NCBI RefSeq assembly: GCF_009939005.1
Contig: NZ_JAACJS010000002.1
Span: 898,646-962,645 of the forward strand
Reading direction: 5' to 3'
DNA from: Sediminibacterium roseum
GTDB taxonomy: Bacteria > Bacteroidota > Bacteroidia > Chitinophagales > Chitinophagaceae
DNA length: 64,000 bases
A program made the position numbers and the translations under genes. Positions 34,721 to 44,168 of the stretch are shown piece by piece (within the stretch, counting starts at the first letter, position 1; each line of letters begins with the position of its first letter). The notes under the pieces are model-generated. The model was not told the origin of the DNA, ran no database searches, and saw only the letters and a program-made list of their open reading frames with translations.

Positions 34721-35434
34721 ATGAACAAACATGCGATCATACTGGCTGGTGGAAAAGGTACACGTCTCAGGCCCTATACATGGGTGTTGCCAAAGCCGTT
34801 GATGCCTATTGGCGAACAACCGATACTTGAAGTGGTGATCAGGCAACTGGCGCATTATGGTTTCACAAAGATCACTATGGCGGTGAATCATCAGGCGGAA
34901 CTGATCAAGGCTTTTTTTGGCGATGGCAAACGCTGGAACGTTGAGATCAGCTATTCGATGGAGAATGAACCACTGGGCACGATGGGGCCGCTACACCTGA
35001 TCGATAACCTGCCCCAGAATTTTCTCATTATGAACGGCGACATCCTTACCGATATCGACTTTGCGGGGTTGTATAATGACCACATCGCCAATACAAGCCT
35101 GTTTACCATCTCGGGCTATCGCCGCCGGCAGAAAAACGATTATGGGGTATTGGATATCAATGAAGAGAACAGGCTGATAAACTTTAAAGAAAAACCCATA
35201 ACCGATTTTCTCGTCAGCATGGGTATTTATGTTGCCAGCAAAGAAATACTGGAACACATACCGCGCAACCGGCCTTATGGGTTTGACCACCTTATGCATG
35301 ATCTTATTGCTGCCGGAAAACCCGTTACCGTAAATGAGTTCAGCGGTTACTGGCTTGATATCGGCAGACCAGATGATTACATACAGGCGATCGAGGAATT
35401 TGAAACGCTGAAAAGTAAGTTCATACATGAGTAA
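34721..35434 (+). CDS. Sugar-1-phosphate nucleotidyltransferase
   Basis: 237-residue NTP_transferase. The motif LAGGKGTRLRPYTWVLPKPLMPIG is at residues 9-32 and the metal-binding MNGDILTD near 105. Size and motifs resemble mannose-1-phosphate guanylyltransferase-like or heptose/glucose nucleotidyltransferases of polysaccharide loci. No MPI or LbH domain is fused. It overlaps the following SDR by 8 bases, so the two probably act in sequence, producing a nucleotide-activated hexose (base uncertain: GDP, dTDP or CDP) and modifying it. Confidence 0.8.
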   Translation: MNKHAIILAGGKGTRLRPYTWVLPKPLMPIGEQPILEVVIRQLAHYGFTKITMAVNHQAELIKAFFGDGKRWNVEISYSMENEPLGTMGPLHLIDNLPQNFLIMNGDILTDIDFAGLYNDHIANTSLFTISGYRRRQKNDYGVLDINEENRLINFKEKPITDFLVSMGIYVASKEILEHIPRNRPYGFDHLMHDLIAAGKPVTVNEFSGYWLDIGRPDDYIQAIEEFETLKSKFIHE

Positions 35435-36296
35435 AATACTGGTCACAGGCGCTTCCGGATTTATCGGTAAACGTCTGCTGGAAATGCTGAAGCAACACAA
35501 CGACAACGAGGTGGTTGAATCGACCATCGATGTTTCGGATGCCAGGGCCTGGGAAGCGCTGCCTGCCTGCGATACAGTGATCCATCTCGCCGCAATGACC
35601 TTCGTTCCCGCCAGTTGGGAAAATCCTGTTTCCTTTTTTCAGACCAATGCCGCCGGAACGCTGCATGCATGTGAGTATTGCCGTAAACAAAAAGCCAGAC
35701 TAATCGTAACAAGTGCCTATCTATATGGCATTCCGTCTTCCCTCCCCATTGCAGAAGATGCACCCATACACCCTAATAACCCCTATGCCTTCAGCAAAAA
35801 AACAGCAGAAGACATTTGTGGGTTTTACAATGAATTTTATAAAGTGCCCATCGTAATTGTCCGGCCTTTCAACATCTACGGGTACGGCCAAAAAGACATG
35901 TTCCTGATACCTTCCATTATCAAACAGTTGAAAGCGGGGGGAGCCATTTACATAAAAGACAAAACACCGCGCCGCGATTACATTTATGTAGACGATGTGG
36001 TGGCAATGATGCTTCAACTGCTGAATAAGCCAGTGTCATTCAATATTTTCAACATAGGCTCAGGCGAAAGTCATTCTCCGGAAGACATCATTGGCCTGAT
36101 GCAGGAAATCGCAGGCACCGACCTGCCGGTTTTTTCTGAAGAGGTAGTAAGGCAGAACGAAATACCTGATACCATCGCAGACATGAGTAAGGCAAAAGAA
36201 CTGCTGAACTGGGAACCTTCTTTTACGATCCGCAAGGGACTGGAAGATTATCTATCAAAAGAAAACATGTTTGCAAAACCGCAGAACGACCGTTGA
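35427..36296 (+). CDS. Extended SDR (NAD-dependent epimerase/reductase of a deoxy-sugar nucleotide)
   Basis: 289-residue extended SDR. The NAD motif GASGFIG is at 8-14; catalytic Tyr120 and Lys124 are in NPYAFSKK; VTSAYLYG holds the Ser-rich site. At this length it is similar to GDP-6-deoxy-D-lyxo-hexulose reductases (RMD) or GDP-talose forming enzymes, but the exact reaction is not clear. It directly follows a nucleotidyltransferase (8-base overlap). The stop overlaps the ATG of the next gene by one base. Confidence 0.72.
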   Translation: MSKILVTGASGFIGKRLLEMLKQHNDNEVVESTIDVSDARAWEALPACDTVIHLAAMTFVPASWENPVSFFQTNAAGTLHACEYCRKQKARLIVTSAYLYGIPSSLPIAEDAPIHPNNPYAFSKKTAEDICGFYNEFYKVPIVIVRPFNIYGYGQKDMFLIPSIIKQLKAGGAIYIKDKTPRRDYIYVDDVVAMMLQLLNKPVSFNIFNIGSGESHSPEDIIGLMQEIAGTDLPVFSEEVVRQNEIPDTIADMSKAKELLNWEPSFTIRKGLEDYLSKENMFAKPQNDR

Positions 36297-37393
36297 TGAC
36301 CTCTACTAAATTTATCCTGGTTGGCGCCAGGCAGGACAAACATAACAAAAAGCATCCAGGAGGTGTTCTCACCCTGTCTGCCGGGCTGATCGATTATGCA
36401 ACAGCGCATGGTTTTGAAATCGAGGTGATCGACACATACAGGTCGAGTTTCGACAAGTCAATCTCTTTTATTGATAACATGAAACAAGGTTTGCGAAGGA
36501 TCAAAAGCCTTGTTCGACTTTTCAGGAACGAAAGCTTTGCAGGTGTGATCATTTTTTCGGGTGCCGGCGTGGGATTTTACGAGCGAATCGTGATGTCGCT
36601 GGTTTGCCGCTGGTATAAAACAAGAGATCTTTTCGTGATTGTAGACGGTTGGTTCTTGCAGGTAGAAAAGGCAGGATTTTTCAAACGTTCGGTGGTTAAA
36701 TTACTCCTTAAAATTCCTTACAAACTGGGTGCCAGTGGAAAAAATTGGGCACGTTTTTTCCGGTCTTTGGAAGTACCGGACCATAAAATATTGGAGGTGA
36801 AATATTGGCTGCCAGCTTCGTTCACTGTTGCCGCTGTGCCCAAAACTGCACTGCCACAAAAACCGCTGAAATTTATTTTTATCGGGTGGATGATCAGGGA
36901 GAAAGGATTGAATGAAATTATTGGTTCGATAAGCGCCCTGTACAATAAGTATCCTTTCTCGTTTGTACTCATCGGAGGTGGCACGATGCTCGAAGAGGTC
37001 AGAACTGTCATCACCACGCAGCATTGGGAAGAAAGGGTCAGCGCACTGGGGTGGGTAGACGATGCCAAGTTTGAAAAAGAAATTTCATCTTCAGACATAT
37101 TTGTGCTGCCAAGCTATGCAGAAGGGTTTCCAATGTCGCTGATCGAAGCGATGTCGAAAGGATTGCCAGCCATCTGTTCAAACGTGGGTGGAATATCGGA
37201 CTCGGTCATTCATAAAGAAAACGGCTACCTGGTAACGCCCCGCAGTACAGAGGAACTGATTAGAGGGATGACTTATTATCTCGAATCGCCCGATCTGCGC
37301 CTTGAGCAGCATTCCCGCAAAACTCTTGATATTGTAAAACAAAACCACGATTGCGAAACCAATTGCCGACTTTATTTTGATACGTTCCGCTAA
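36296..37393 (+). CDS. Glycosyltransferase family 4
   Basis: 365-residue GT-B enzyme. The C-terminal half carries the GT4 motif: PSYAEGFPMSLIEAMSKGLPA, with the two glutamates seven residues apart. A FIGWMIREKGLNE segment near residue 200 starts the donor domain. I chose the ATG at 36296, one base inside the previous stop; a TTG at 36293 is also in frame. It is followed after 17 bases by the asparagine-synthase-like gene. Confidence 0.85.
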   Translation: MTSTKFILVGARQDKHNKKHPGGVLTLSAGLIDYATAHGFEIEVIDTYRSSFDKSISFIDNMKQGLRRIKSLVRLFRNESFAGVIIFSGAGVGFYERIVMSLVCRWYKTRDLFVIVDGWFLQVEKAGFFKRSVVKLLLKIPYKLGASGKNWARFFRSLEVPDHKILEVKYWLPASFTVAAVPKTALPQKPLKFIFIGWMIREKGLNEIIGSISALYNKYPFSFVLIGGGTMLEEVRTVITTQHWEERVSALGWVDDAKFEKEISSSDIFVLPSYAEGFPMSLIEAMSKGLPAICSNVGGISDSVIHKENGYLVTPRSTEELIRGMTYYLESPDLRLEQHSRKTLDIVKQNHDCETNCRLYFDTFR

Positions 37394-37410
37394 CTTTTTA
37401 ACATAAACAC

Positions 37411-39309
37411 ATGTGCGGTATTGCAGGTGGTATTGCCACCGAAAAAATTGATCTTGCAAAAGTTGTCTCCTGTATATCACACAGGGGGCCAGATTCCAGC
37501 GGTTGTTACCAGGATGACAAATTATTCCTTTGTCATACACGTTTGTCGATACAGGACCTGTCGGCCAACGCAAATCAACCGATGCATTCGAAAGATGGAC
37601 GGCATGTGATCATCTTCAACGGAGAAATATACAACCATATGGAGGTGAGGGCCGGGTTAATGGGATCATACGAGTTCCATTCAACCGGTGATACAGAAAC
37701 CGTTCTCTACGCATACATTCACTATGGGGCCGACTGTCTTAACAAACTCAACGGCATTTTTGCTTTTGCAGTGTATGATACCCATACCAGGGAACTGTTT
37801 GTGGCACGTGACCAGTTAGGTGTAAAACCGTTATACATCTACCATGATGACAGGATGCTCCTGTTTTCGTCGGAGATAAAAACATTTCTATCGTTCGATA
37901 TAGACAGGAAAGTGAATGTTGCGTCATTTGTCAACTACCTTACTTTCCTTTGGTCGCCTGGAGAATTAACACCTTTTACCCGGGTAAAAAAGCTGTTACC
38001 AGGCCATTATTTTAAAACAGCTGTTAACCAGGCAATGGTTAACCCGGTAAAATATTACCAAATACCGTTCAACGGCGATTACAGCAAGGCTTCAGAAAGC
38101 GAGTTGATTGACCTGTTACAGGAAAAATTACGATCGGCTGTTAAAAGGCAGATGCTCTCTGATGTTCCGGTAGGTTTCTTTCTTTCGGGTGGCCTTGATT
38201 CGAGTATTATTGTGGCGCTTGCAAAAGAATTGTATCCTGATAAGAAATTTGCATGTTTCACGATAGACAGCAATGGCTGGAGCGAGGGAGTGGAAGATTT
38301 TGCGGATGACCTCGCATATGCGAAAAAAGTAGCCGGACACCTCGACGTGGACCTGCACATCGTAAAAGGAGACATCGATATTGTTAAGGATTTCGACAAA
38401 ATGATATGGCACCTGGATGAACCACAGGCCGATGCTGCTCCCCTCAACGTGCTGAATATTTCCAGGCTGGCAAGAGAAACAGGGATCAAAGTGTTATTGG
38501 GCGGCACAGGAGGCGACGATGTGTTTTCCGGCTACAGGAGACACCAGGCGCTTGGGTATGAAAAGATGTTCGGGTTGCTTCCCGGGTTTGCGGGCAGGCT
38601 GTTGAAAGGAGTGCTGAAGTTTTTACCGGTATCGAATGCAAAGTTAAGGAGACTTAAAAAAATGGGTGAGGGACTGGGTAAAACGAAAGCTGAGCGTATG
38701 GCCGGTTACTTTAGCTGGCTACCTCTTACTACGGTAAAAAAATTGTTTAATAAAAAACAAAAAGACATCGTCGGTTCCTTTGATCCGCTCGCATACCTTA
38801 CCGCACTCAATGCGGATATACCCCAGGAAAAAAATGACCTCAACCAAATGCTGCATTGGGAGTTGCGCAGTTTTTTGCCAGACCATAACCTGAATTATAC
38901 CGATAAGATGGGCATGGCCGTAGCAGTGGAGATCCGTGTACCGTTTCTCGATCTTGAACTCATTTCCTTTGCAGCATCTTTGCCGCCGGAACTTAAGATG
39001 AAGGGCAATACGACAAAATACCTGCTGAAAAAAGTTGCTGAAAGGTATTTGCCGCATGATGTGATCTATCGACCCAAAACGGGTTTTGGCGCACCTGTCA
39101 GAAAATGGATAACGGAGGATATGGACGCGATCATCCGATCCCGTCTTTCTAAGGAAAACATTGACAGACAAGGTATTTTCGATTCAGATGCGGTATGGAG
39201 GCTGATAGAACAGAACAAAAACAAAAAAGTCGATGCATCGTATGCCATATGGTCCATACTCGCCATCGACAGTTGGCTTACCCAGTTTGCCGCGAAGGAC
39301 GGGCATTAG
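37411..39309 (+). CDS. asnB: AsnB-type glutamine-hydrolysing amidotransferase
   Basis: 632 residues. Cys2 after Met removal is the N-terminal nucleophile of the glutaminase domain (MCGIAGG, about 1-200). The synthase domain contains the PP-loop SGGLDSS at 259-265 and the GTGGDDVFSGY active-site loop near 365. Asparagine synthetase homologues in O-antigen loci amidate the carboxyl group of uronic acids (WbpS-like). The usual SGEGADE form is changed to GGTGGDD here, which fits a substrate other than aspartate. A free-standing housekeeping AsnB is less likely because sugar genes flank it. No uronate-forming dehydrogenase was seen in the window. Confidence 0.85.
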   Translation: MCGIAGGIATEKIDLAKVVSCISHRGPDSSGCYQDDKLFLCHTRLSIQDLSANANQPMHSKDGRHVIIFNGEIYNHMEVRAGLMGSYEFHSTGDTETVLYAYIHYGADCLNKLNGIFAFAVYDTHTRELFVARDQLGVKPLYIYHDDRMLLFSSEIKTFLSFDIDRKVNVASFVNYLTFLWSPGELTPFTRVKKLLPGHYFKTAVNQAMVNPVKYYQIPFNGDYSKASESELIDLLQEKLRSAVKRQMLSDVPVGFFLSGGLDSSIIVALAKELYPDKKFACFTIDSNGWSEGVEDFADDLAYAKKVAGHLDVDLHIVKGDIDIVKDFDKMIWHLDEPQADAAPLNVLNISRLARETGIKVLLGGTGGDDVFSGYRRHQALGYEKMFGLLPGFAGRLLKGVLKFLPVSNAKLRRLKKMGEGLGKTKAERMAGYFSWLPLTTVKKLFNKKQKDIVGSFDPLAYLTALNADIPQEKNDLNQMLHWELRSFLPDHNLNYTDKMGMAVAVEIRVPFLDLELISFAASLPPELKMKGNTTKYLLKKVAERYLPHDVIYRPKTGFGAPVRKWITEDMDAIIRSRLSKENIDRQGIFDSDAVWRLIEQNKNKKVDASYAIWSILAIDSWLTQFAAKDGH

Positions 39310-39345
39310 ACCGGTATACGTTATTTACAATTTACAAACACAACT

Positions 39346-41472
39346 ATGTTACAGATCATACAGGACCTTAAAAACGGAAATACAATATTAGAAGAGATTC
39401 CGGCACCGCTCGTGAGAAAAGGAACGGTGCTGATCAAAACGCATCGCTCGCTGGTGAGCCTAGGTACCGAAAAAATGCTGGTGGAGTTCGGCAAGGGTAA
39501 TATCATCAGCAAGGCGCGTCAGCAACCCGAAAAAGTAAAACAGGTATTGGATAAGATAAAGACAGAAGGATTGTTCCCAACATTGGAAGCTGTATTTAAC
39601 AAGCTTGATGAACCTATGCCGCTGGGTTATTGCAATGCAGGTGAAGTGATCGCAGTAGGTGAGGGCGTATCGGGGTTTGCAGTTGGCGACAGGGTGGCGA
39701 GTAACGGGCACCATGCAGAGATCGTATGCATACCGCAAAACCTCGTGGTAAAAATACCAGACAACGTATCATATGAAGACGCTTCTTTTACTGTAATAGG
39801 AGCCATCGGTTTGCAGGGGATAAGACTTGTTAATCCTTCTATGGGAGAAACCGTAGTAGTGATTGGGTTGGGATTGATCGGCCTCATCACTGCAGAACTC
39901 CTGCTCATGAACGGATGCGAAGTGGTCGGTTTTGATTTCGACAACAAGAAGGTAGACATAGCAAGGGAAAAAGGAATAAAGGCTTTTAACGCCGCGCAGG
40001 TTGATCCCGTAAAAACAGTGGAATCACTTACTGCCGACATAGGCGCAGATGCAGTCATTATCACCGCGTCAACCAAAAGCAATGATGTCATCAGCCAGGC
40101 GGCGCAGATGAGCAGGAAAAGAGGAAGGATTGTGTTGGTTGGGGTAATCGGGCTGGACATCAAGAGAGCGGATTTTTATAAGAAGGAACTCAGCTTCCAG
40201 GTATCCTGTTCATACGGCCCCGGGAGGTATGATGAGGAATACGAGCAGAAAGGCATCGATTATCCTATCGGCTTTGTGCGGTGGACCGAGAAAAGAAATT
40301 TCGAAACCGTTCTTTCGGCCATCTCGAAACAACAACTCAAGGTAAATCCGCTGATTACCGAGCGGATAGCGCTGCCGGATTACCGCGTTATCTATGACAA
40401 TATGGGGGGCGGATCCATTGCTTCCATACTTGAGTATCCAGTAACATCTGCATGTGTCTCACCAGTTGTGGCGGTTAAGTCGTACGGGCAAAAGCCTTCA
40501 AGCGGTATCATCGGTATAATCGGCGCGGGAAATTTCACAAAGATGACCGTAATGCCTGCCCTTAAAAAGGCAGGGGCGCACTACAAGTACATTTCCAGTG
40601 CAGGAGGCTTAACGGCAAAAGCGCTTGCTAAAAAATACAATTTCGAATACAGCACAACAGACTACAGGGAAATATTGAAAGATTCGGAAGTGGATCTCGT
40701 GATGATCACCACACGCCACAACCTGCATGCATCGATGGTAAATGAATCGCTAAAGGCAGGAAAAAATGTATTTGTAGAAAAACCGCTTGCCATAACGAAA
40801 AACGAACTGGAAGAAATTATAAACACGTTTAAAACACTGCCACAACCGCTGTCGGTAACAGTGGGTTTCAACAGGCGTTTTTCACCATTTGTACAAAAAG
40901 CAAAAAAATTGATTGGCGATGCGCCGGTGAACATGATTGCGACCGTAAATGCAGGATTTATTCCGCCTGAGGTGTGGGTGCAGGATTTGCTGGTAGGCGG
41001 CGGGCGGATCATAGGCGAAGCCTGTCATTTTATTGATATGATGATATTCATGGCCGGTAGTAAAGTGAAAGCGGTTGTAATGAGCGCCTTGGGGAAGAAC
41101 CCTGCCGGCAATACCGATAATGCGATCATTACATTGCAGTTCGAGAATGGCTCCCAGGGTGTGATCAATTATTTTTCAAATGGGAACAAAGCCTATGCAA
41201 AAGAACGCGTTGAGGTCTACAGCCAGGGCCGGATCCTGATCGTTGATAACTTCAGGAAATTGACAGGATTCGGGTTCAGCGGCTTTTCGTCTATGTCCGG
41301 CACACTCGATAAAGGACACAAGGCGCAATTCGCACAATTAATCGACTCGGTAAAATCAGGCGGAGCCGTGCTCATTCCGTTTGAGGAATTGGTAAATACC
41401 ACCCGGGCATCTTTTGCAGCGCTGGAAAGTTTACAAAAAGGCTCATGGATAAAAGTTGATACCACCATATGA
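39346..41472 (+). CDS. Bi-domain oxidoreductase: zinc-type alcohol dehydrogenase fused to Gfo/Idh/MocA
   Basis: 708 residues. Residues about 1-350 form an MDR alcohol-dehydrogenase-like domain with VVIGLGLIGLITAELL as its NAD-binding motif. Residues about 383-708 form a Gfo/Idh/MocA domain with GIIGAGNFTKMTVMP and the EKPLAIT motif. The fusion is a known bi-domain type that often accompanies heparinase-fold and WecB genes in exopolysaccharide loci. The two active sites probably carry out successive oxidoreductions on a sugar or inositol nucleotide. It overlaps wecB by ATGA. Substrate unknown. Confidence 0.88.
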   Translation: MLQIIQDLKNGNTILEEIPAPLVRKGTVLIKTHRSLVSLGTEKMLVEFGKGNIISKARQQPEKVKQVLDKIKTEGLFPTLEAVFNKLDEPMPLGYCNAGEVIAVGEGVSGFAVGDRVASNGHHAEIVCIPQNLVVKIPDNVSYEDASFTVIGAIGLQGIRLVNPSMGETVVVIGLGLIGLITAELLLMNGCEVVGFDFDNKKVDIAREKGIKAFNAAQVDPVKTVESLTADIGADAVIITASTKSNDVISQAAQMSRKRGRIVLVGVIGLDIKRADFYKKELSFQVSCSYGPGRYDEEYEQKGIDYPIGFVRWTEKRNFETVLSAISKQQLKVNPLITERIALPDYRVIYDNMGGGSIASILEYPVTSACVSPVVAVKSYGQKPSSGIIGIIGAGNFTKMTVMPALKKAGAHYKYISSAGGLTAKALAKKYNFEYSTTDYREILKDSEVDLVMITTRHNLHASMVNESLKAGKNVFVEKPLAITKNELEEIINTFKTLPQPLSVTVGFNRRFSPFVQKAKKLIGDAPVNMIATVNAGFIPPEVWVQDLLVGGGRIIGEACHFIDMMIFMAGSKVKAVVMSALGKNPAGNTDNAIITLQFENGSQGVINYFSNGNKAYAKERVEVYSQGRILIVDNFRKLTGFGFSGFSSMSGTLDKGHKAQFAQLIDSVKSGGAVLIPFEELVNTTRASFAALESLQKGSWIKVDTTI

Positions 41473-42566
41473 AAATAACATTGATCGCGGGTGCACGCCC
41501 CAATTTTATGAAAATAGCGCCCATTATCGACGCACTGAAAAAGCACAATGCTGCAGCCGCTGAAAAGATTGAGTACAGGCTAGTACATACCGGGCAGCAT
41601 TATGATAAAAACATGAGTGAAAGCTTTTTCGATCAACTGGGCATCCCCCATCCCGATGCCAACCTCGAAAGCGGCGGTGGTACGCAGGCAGAACAAACCG
41701 GCAATATAATGGTACGCTTCGAAAAGGAGCTGATGGAAAATCCGGCAGATGTGGTACTGGTGGTGGGAGATGTTACTTCTACACTCGCCTGCTCCATTGT
41801 TGCTAAAAAACTCGGTATAGACGTGGTGCACGTGGAAGCCGGCATCCGCTCGTTCGACCTTAGCATGCCAGAAGAAATAAATCGGATGGTAACGGATGCT
41901 ATTTCCGATCATTTCTTCACCACCTCCGAAACAGCAAACAACAATCTTAGAAAGGCGGGAGTGCCGGAAAACCGGATCCATTTTGTGGGTAACACAATGA
42001 TAGATACATTGCTGACACACCAACCCAATTTTGTGCAACCTCCGTTTTGGAATGCATTCGGACTAACAAAGGGGAAATATATTGTAACCACACTGCATCG
42101 TCCCGCAAATGTGGATGGTGAACAGAAATTGAAAACACTTGTCGATACAATTATCGAGTGTGCGGGTGATCTTCCGGTTGTGTTTCCTGTACATCCACGA
42201 ACGGCGAAGAACCTGCAGAGCCTTGGTATCCAGACTTCAAATCTTTTCATGGTTGAACCGATGCCCTACCTCGAATTTAATTACCTGGTGCAGTATGCTA
42301 AAGCGGTGATCACCGACAGCGGCGGCATCACAGAAGAAACAACGGTGATGCATGTACCGTGCATTACACTTCGTAACAATACTGAAAGACCAGAGACGAT
42401 CGAAGTTGGTACCAATGAATTGATCGGTACCGATCCACAGAATCTTTACCCCGCTTTCCAAAAACTGGTGAGCGGAAACTGGAAAAAAGGCTCGATCCCT
42501 GACCTGTGGGATGGAAAGACTTCCGGTCGGATCGTTTCAACATTGGTAAACATTTACAGCAAGTGA
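41469..42566 (+). CDS. wecB: UDP-GlcNAc 2-epimerase (non-hydrolysing), WecB
   Basis: 365 residues. Motifs are GARPNFMKIAPI, HVEAGIRSFD, FPVHPRTAKN and ITDSGGITEE, which mark the non-hydrolysing WecB group. It interconverts UDP-GlcNAc and UDP-ManNAc. With neuC at 19143, the cluster has both hydrolysing and non-hydrolysing forms, so ManNAc-type residues could serve both a nonulosonic acid and another sugar. It overlaps the bi-domain oxidoreductase and heparinase-fold genes by 4 bases each (ATGA and GTGA). Confidence 0.93.
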   Translation: MKITLIAGARPNFMKIAPIIDALKKHNAAAAEKIEYRLVHTGQHYDKNMSESFFDQLGIPHPDANLESGGGTQAEQTGNIMVRFEKELMENPADVVLVVGDVTSTLACSIVAKKLGIDVVHVEAGIRSFDLSMPEEINRMVTDAISDHFFTTSETANNNLRKAGVPENRIHFVGNTMIDTLLTHQPNFVQPPFWNAFGLTKGKYIVTTLHRPANVDGEQKLKTLVDTIIECAGDLPVVFPVHPRTAKNLQSLGIQTSNLFMVEPMPYLEFNYLVQYAKAVITDSGGITEETTVMHVPCITLRNNTERPETIEVGTNELIGTDPQNLYPAFQKLVSGNWKKGSIPDLWDGKTSGRIVSTLVNIYSK

Positions 42567-44128
42567 CTGCATCCGTGCTGCGCCTTTTTCAAACGCTGCG
42601 TCACCTCCGGATTCGCCAGGTGTTGTACCAGTGCTGGTATCGGGCCAGGCGGCCTTATATTAAGCTGATCAGCTATACGCACTATCTGGATCACCCGATA
42701 TCTCCGCTCCCTTGCTGTGATACCGGAGAACTGATCCCCTACCGCAACAGGTACCAGGGCCTGAATAAATTCTGTTTCCTTTCGCTTGGACATTCTTTTG
42801 AGGGCAACATCGATTGGAATTTTTCCGGGCACGGAAAATTGTGGAACTACAACCTGCAATATTTCGATTACCTGCACGATCCGTTGATAACACACGAGGA
42901 AAAGCAGCGACTGATCCTTTCTTTTTGTGATGGATTGCTTTCAGGTGCAATCCCGCCCGAACCCTACCCGGTATCTTTGCGTATTGTTAACTGGCTTTTT
43001 TATTACAGTAAAACAGGATGGAAGAATGCGCTGTTTCACAAGTGCATAAGACTGCAGGTAGGGTACCTTGAAAATAACCTGGAATTCCACATCCTCGCAA
43101 ACCACTTGCTTGAAAATTATATTGCATTGTATTTTTCAGGCATCACGCTTGGCGATGTCAAACTCGTGGAAAAAGCTTCGAAGGGCCTGGACGAACAATT
43201 AGATGAGCAGGTGCTTGCGGATGGCGGTCATTACGAAAGTTCACCAATGTACCAAAGCATTCTTTTGTCCAAACTCATCCTGTTGTACAGGCAGGCCGGG
43301 GCGCACGGTCGTGAACGACTTTTTAACCCGATCCGCAACATGTTGGGTTGGTTACAGACCTTTGTTTTCCGGGACGGGAAATGGGCGCATGTAAACGATG
43401 CAACAGAAGGAATCGCACCAGAAGCTGCGCAACTCATAGAAGCCGCCCACGATTCTGGTCTCGTGCCCGCGCTAACAAAAATCGAACATTCGGGTTATCG
43501 GCGTTACAATTGCGGGCATTTTGAATTGGTTTTCGATGCGGGCAATATCATGCCGCCTTATCAACCTGGTCATGCGCATGCCGACATGCTTTCCCTGTGT
43601 TTACAATACAGGAACAAACCCATACTTGTTGATACGGGCTTAAGTACTTACCAGGATAATCAAAGGAGAAACACGGAACGCGGAACGCCGTCGCACAATA
43701 CCGTTTCGATAGGAAACAAAAACCAGTCGGATGTTTGGTCGGCTTTCCGTGTCGGCCGCCGCGCAAAACTCACCGTCCTGGAAGAAACGGAACGCAGCAT
43801 TACCGCTGCGCACAACGGGTACCGGGCACTGGGGATCACCCATACCCGGCAGCTTCGCTTCGACGAACAGCAGGTATCTGTAGACGATCGTCTTTCTGCT
43901 GCCAGTGAAAACGCTATTGCATTCTTTCACTTCGATCACAACCTGAAGATCGAAGTAGTAAACAACCGTGCAACGGTTGCGGAGGGCGGGCCGGTCTTTG
44001 AGTTTTCGGGCCACAGCTCTATCCAAATATTATCTTACAAACAATCGCTCAGGTACAATGAGTTTGTTGACGCCCCATTGCTCGCAATAAAATTTGAACA
44101 GAACCTCCGCACGTTGATCAGGACATAA
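42563..44128 (+). CDS. Heparinase II/III-family protein (alginate-lyase-like fold)
   Basis: 521 residues. An N-terminal (alpha/alpha) toroid (about 60-320; ANHLLENYIALYFSG, HYESSPMYQ) precedes a beta-sandwich with GHAHADMLSL and GTPSHNTVSI, the His-rich region of the heparinase II/III family. No signal peptide is evident, so it may work in the cytoplasm on lipid-linked intermediates, or be exported by an unknown route. I use the GTG at 42563 that overlaps the wecB stop; a longer frame to 42506 adds 19 residues. Such proteins occur beside bi-domain oxidoreductases; whether they are lyases, epimerases or something else is not known to me. Confidence 0.78.
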   Translation: MTASVLRLFQTLRHLRIRQVLYQCWYRARRPYIKLISYTHYLDHPISPLPCCDTGELIPYRNRYQGLNKFCFLSLGHSFEGNIDWNFSGHGKLWNYNLQYFDYLHDPLITHEEKQRLILSFCDGLLSGAIPPEPYPVSLRIVNWLFYYSKTGWKNALFHKCIRLQVGYLENNLEFHILANHLLENYIALYFSGITLGDVKLVEKASKGLDEQLDEQVLADGGHYESSPMYQSILLSKLILLYRQAGAHGRERLFNPIRNMLGWLQTFVFRDGKWAHVNDATEGIAPEAAQLIEAAHDSGLVPALTKIEHSGYRRYNCGHFELVFDAGNIMPPYQPGHAHADMLSLCLQYRNKPILVDTGLSTYQDNQRRNTERGTPSHNTVSIGNKNQSDVWSAFRVGRRAKLTVLEETERSITAAHNGYRALGITHTRQLRFDEQQVSVDDRLSAASENAIAFFHFDHNLKIEVVNNRATVAEGGPVFEFSGHSSIQILSYKQSLRYNEFVDAPLLAIKFEQNLRTLIRT

Positions 44129-44168
44129 TGCCTTCAACGAAAGCTTTCACAGCGTTCGCAACCAACAT

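Noticed and set aside
37411..39309. Housekeeping asparagine synthetase
   Set aside because: Glycan genes flank it on both sides and the active-site loop differs from the usual SGEGADE form.
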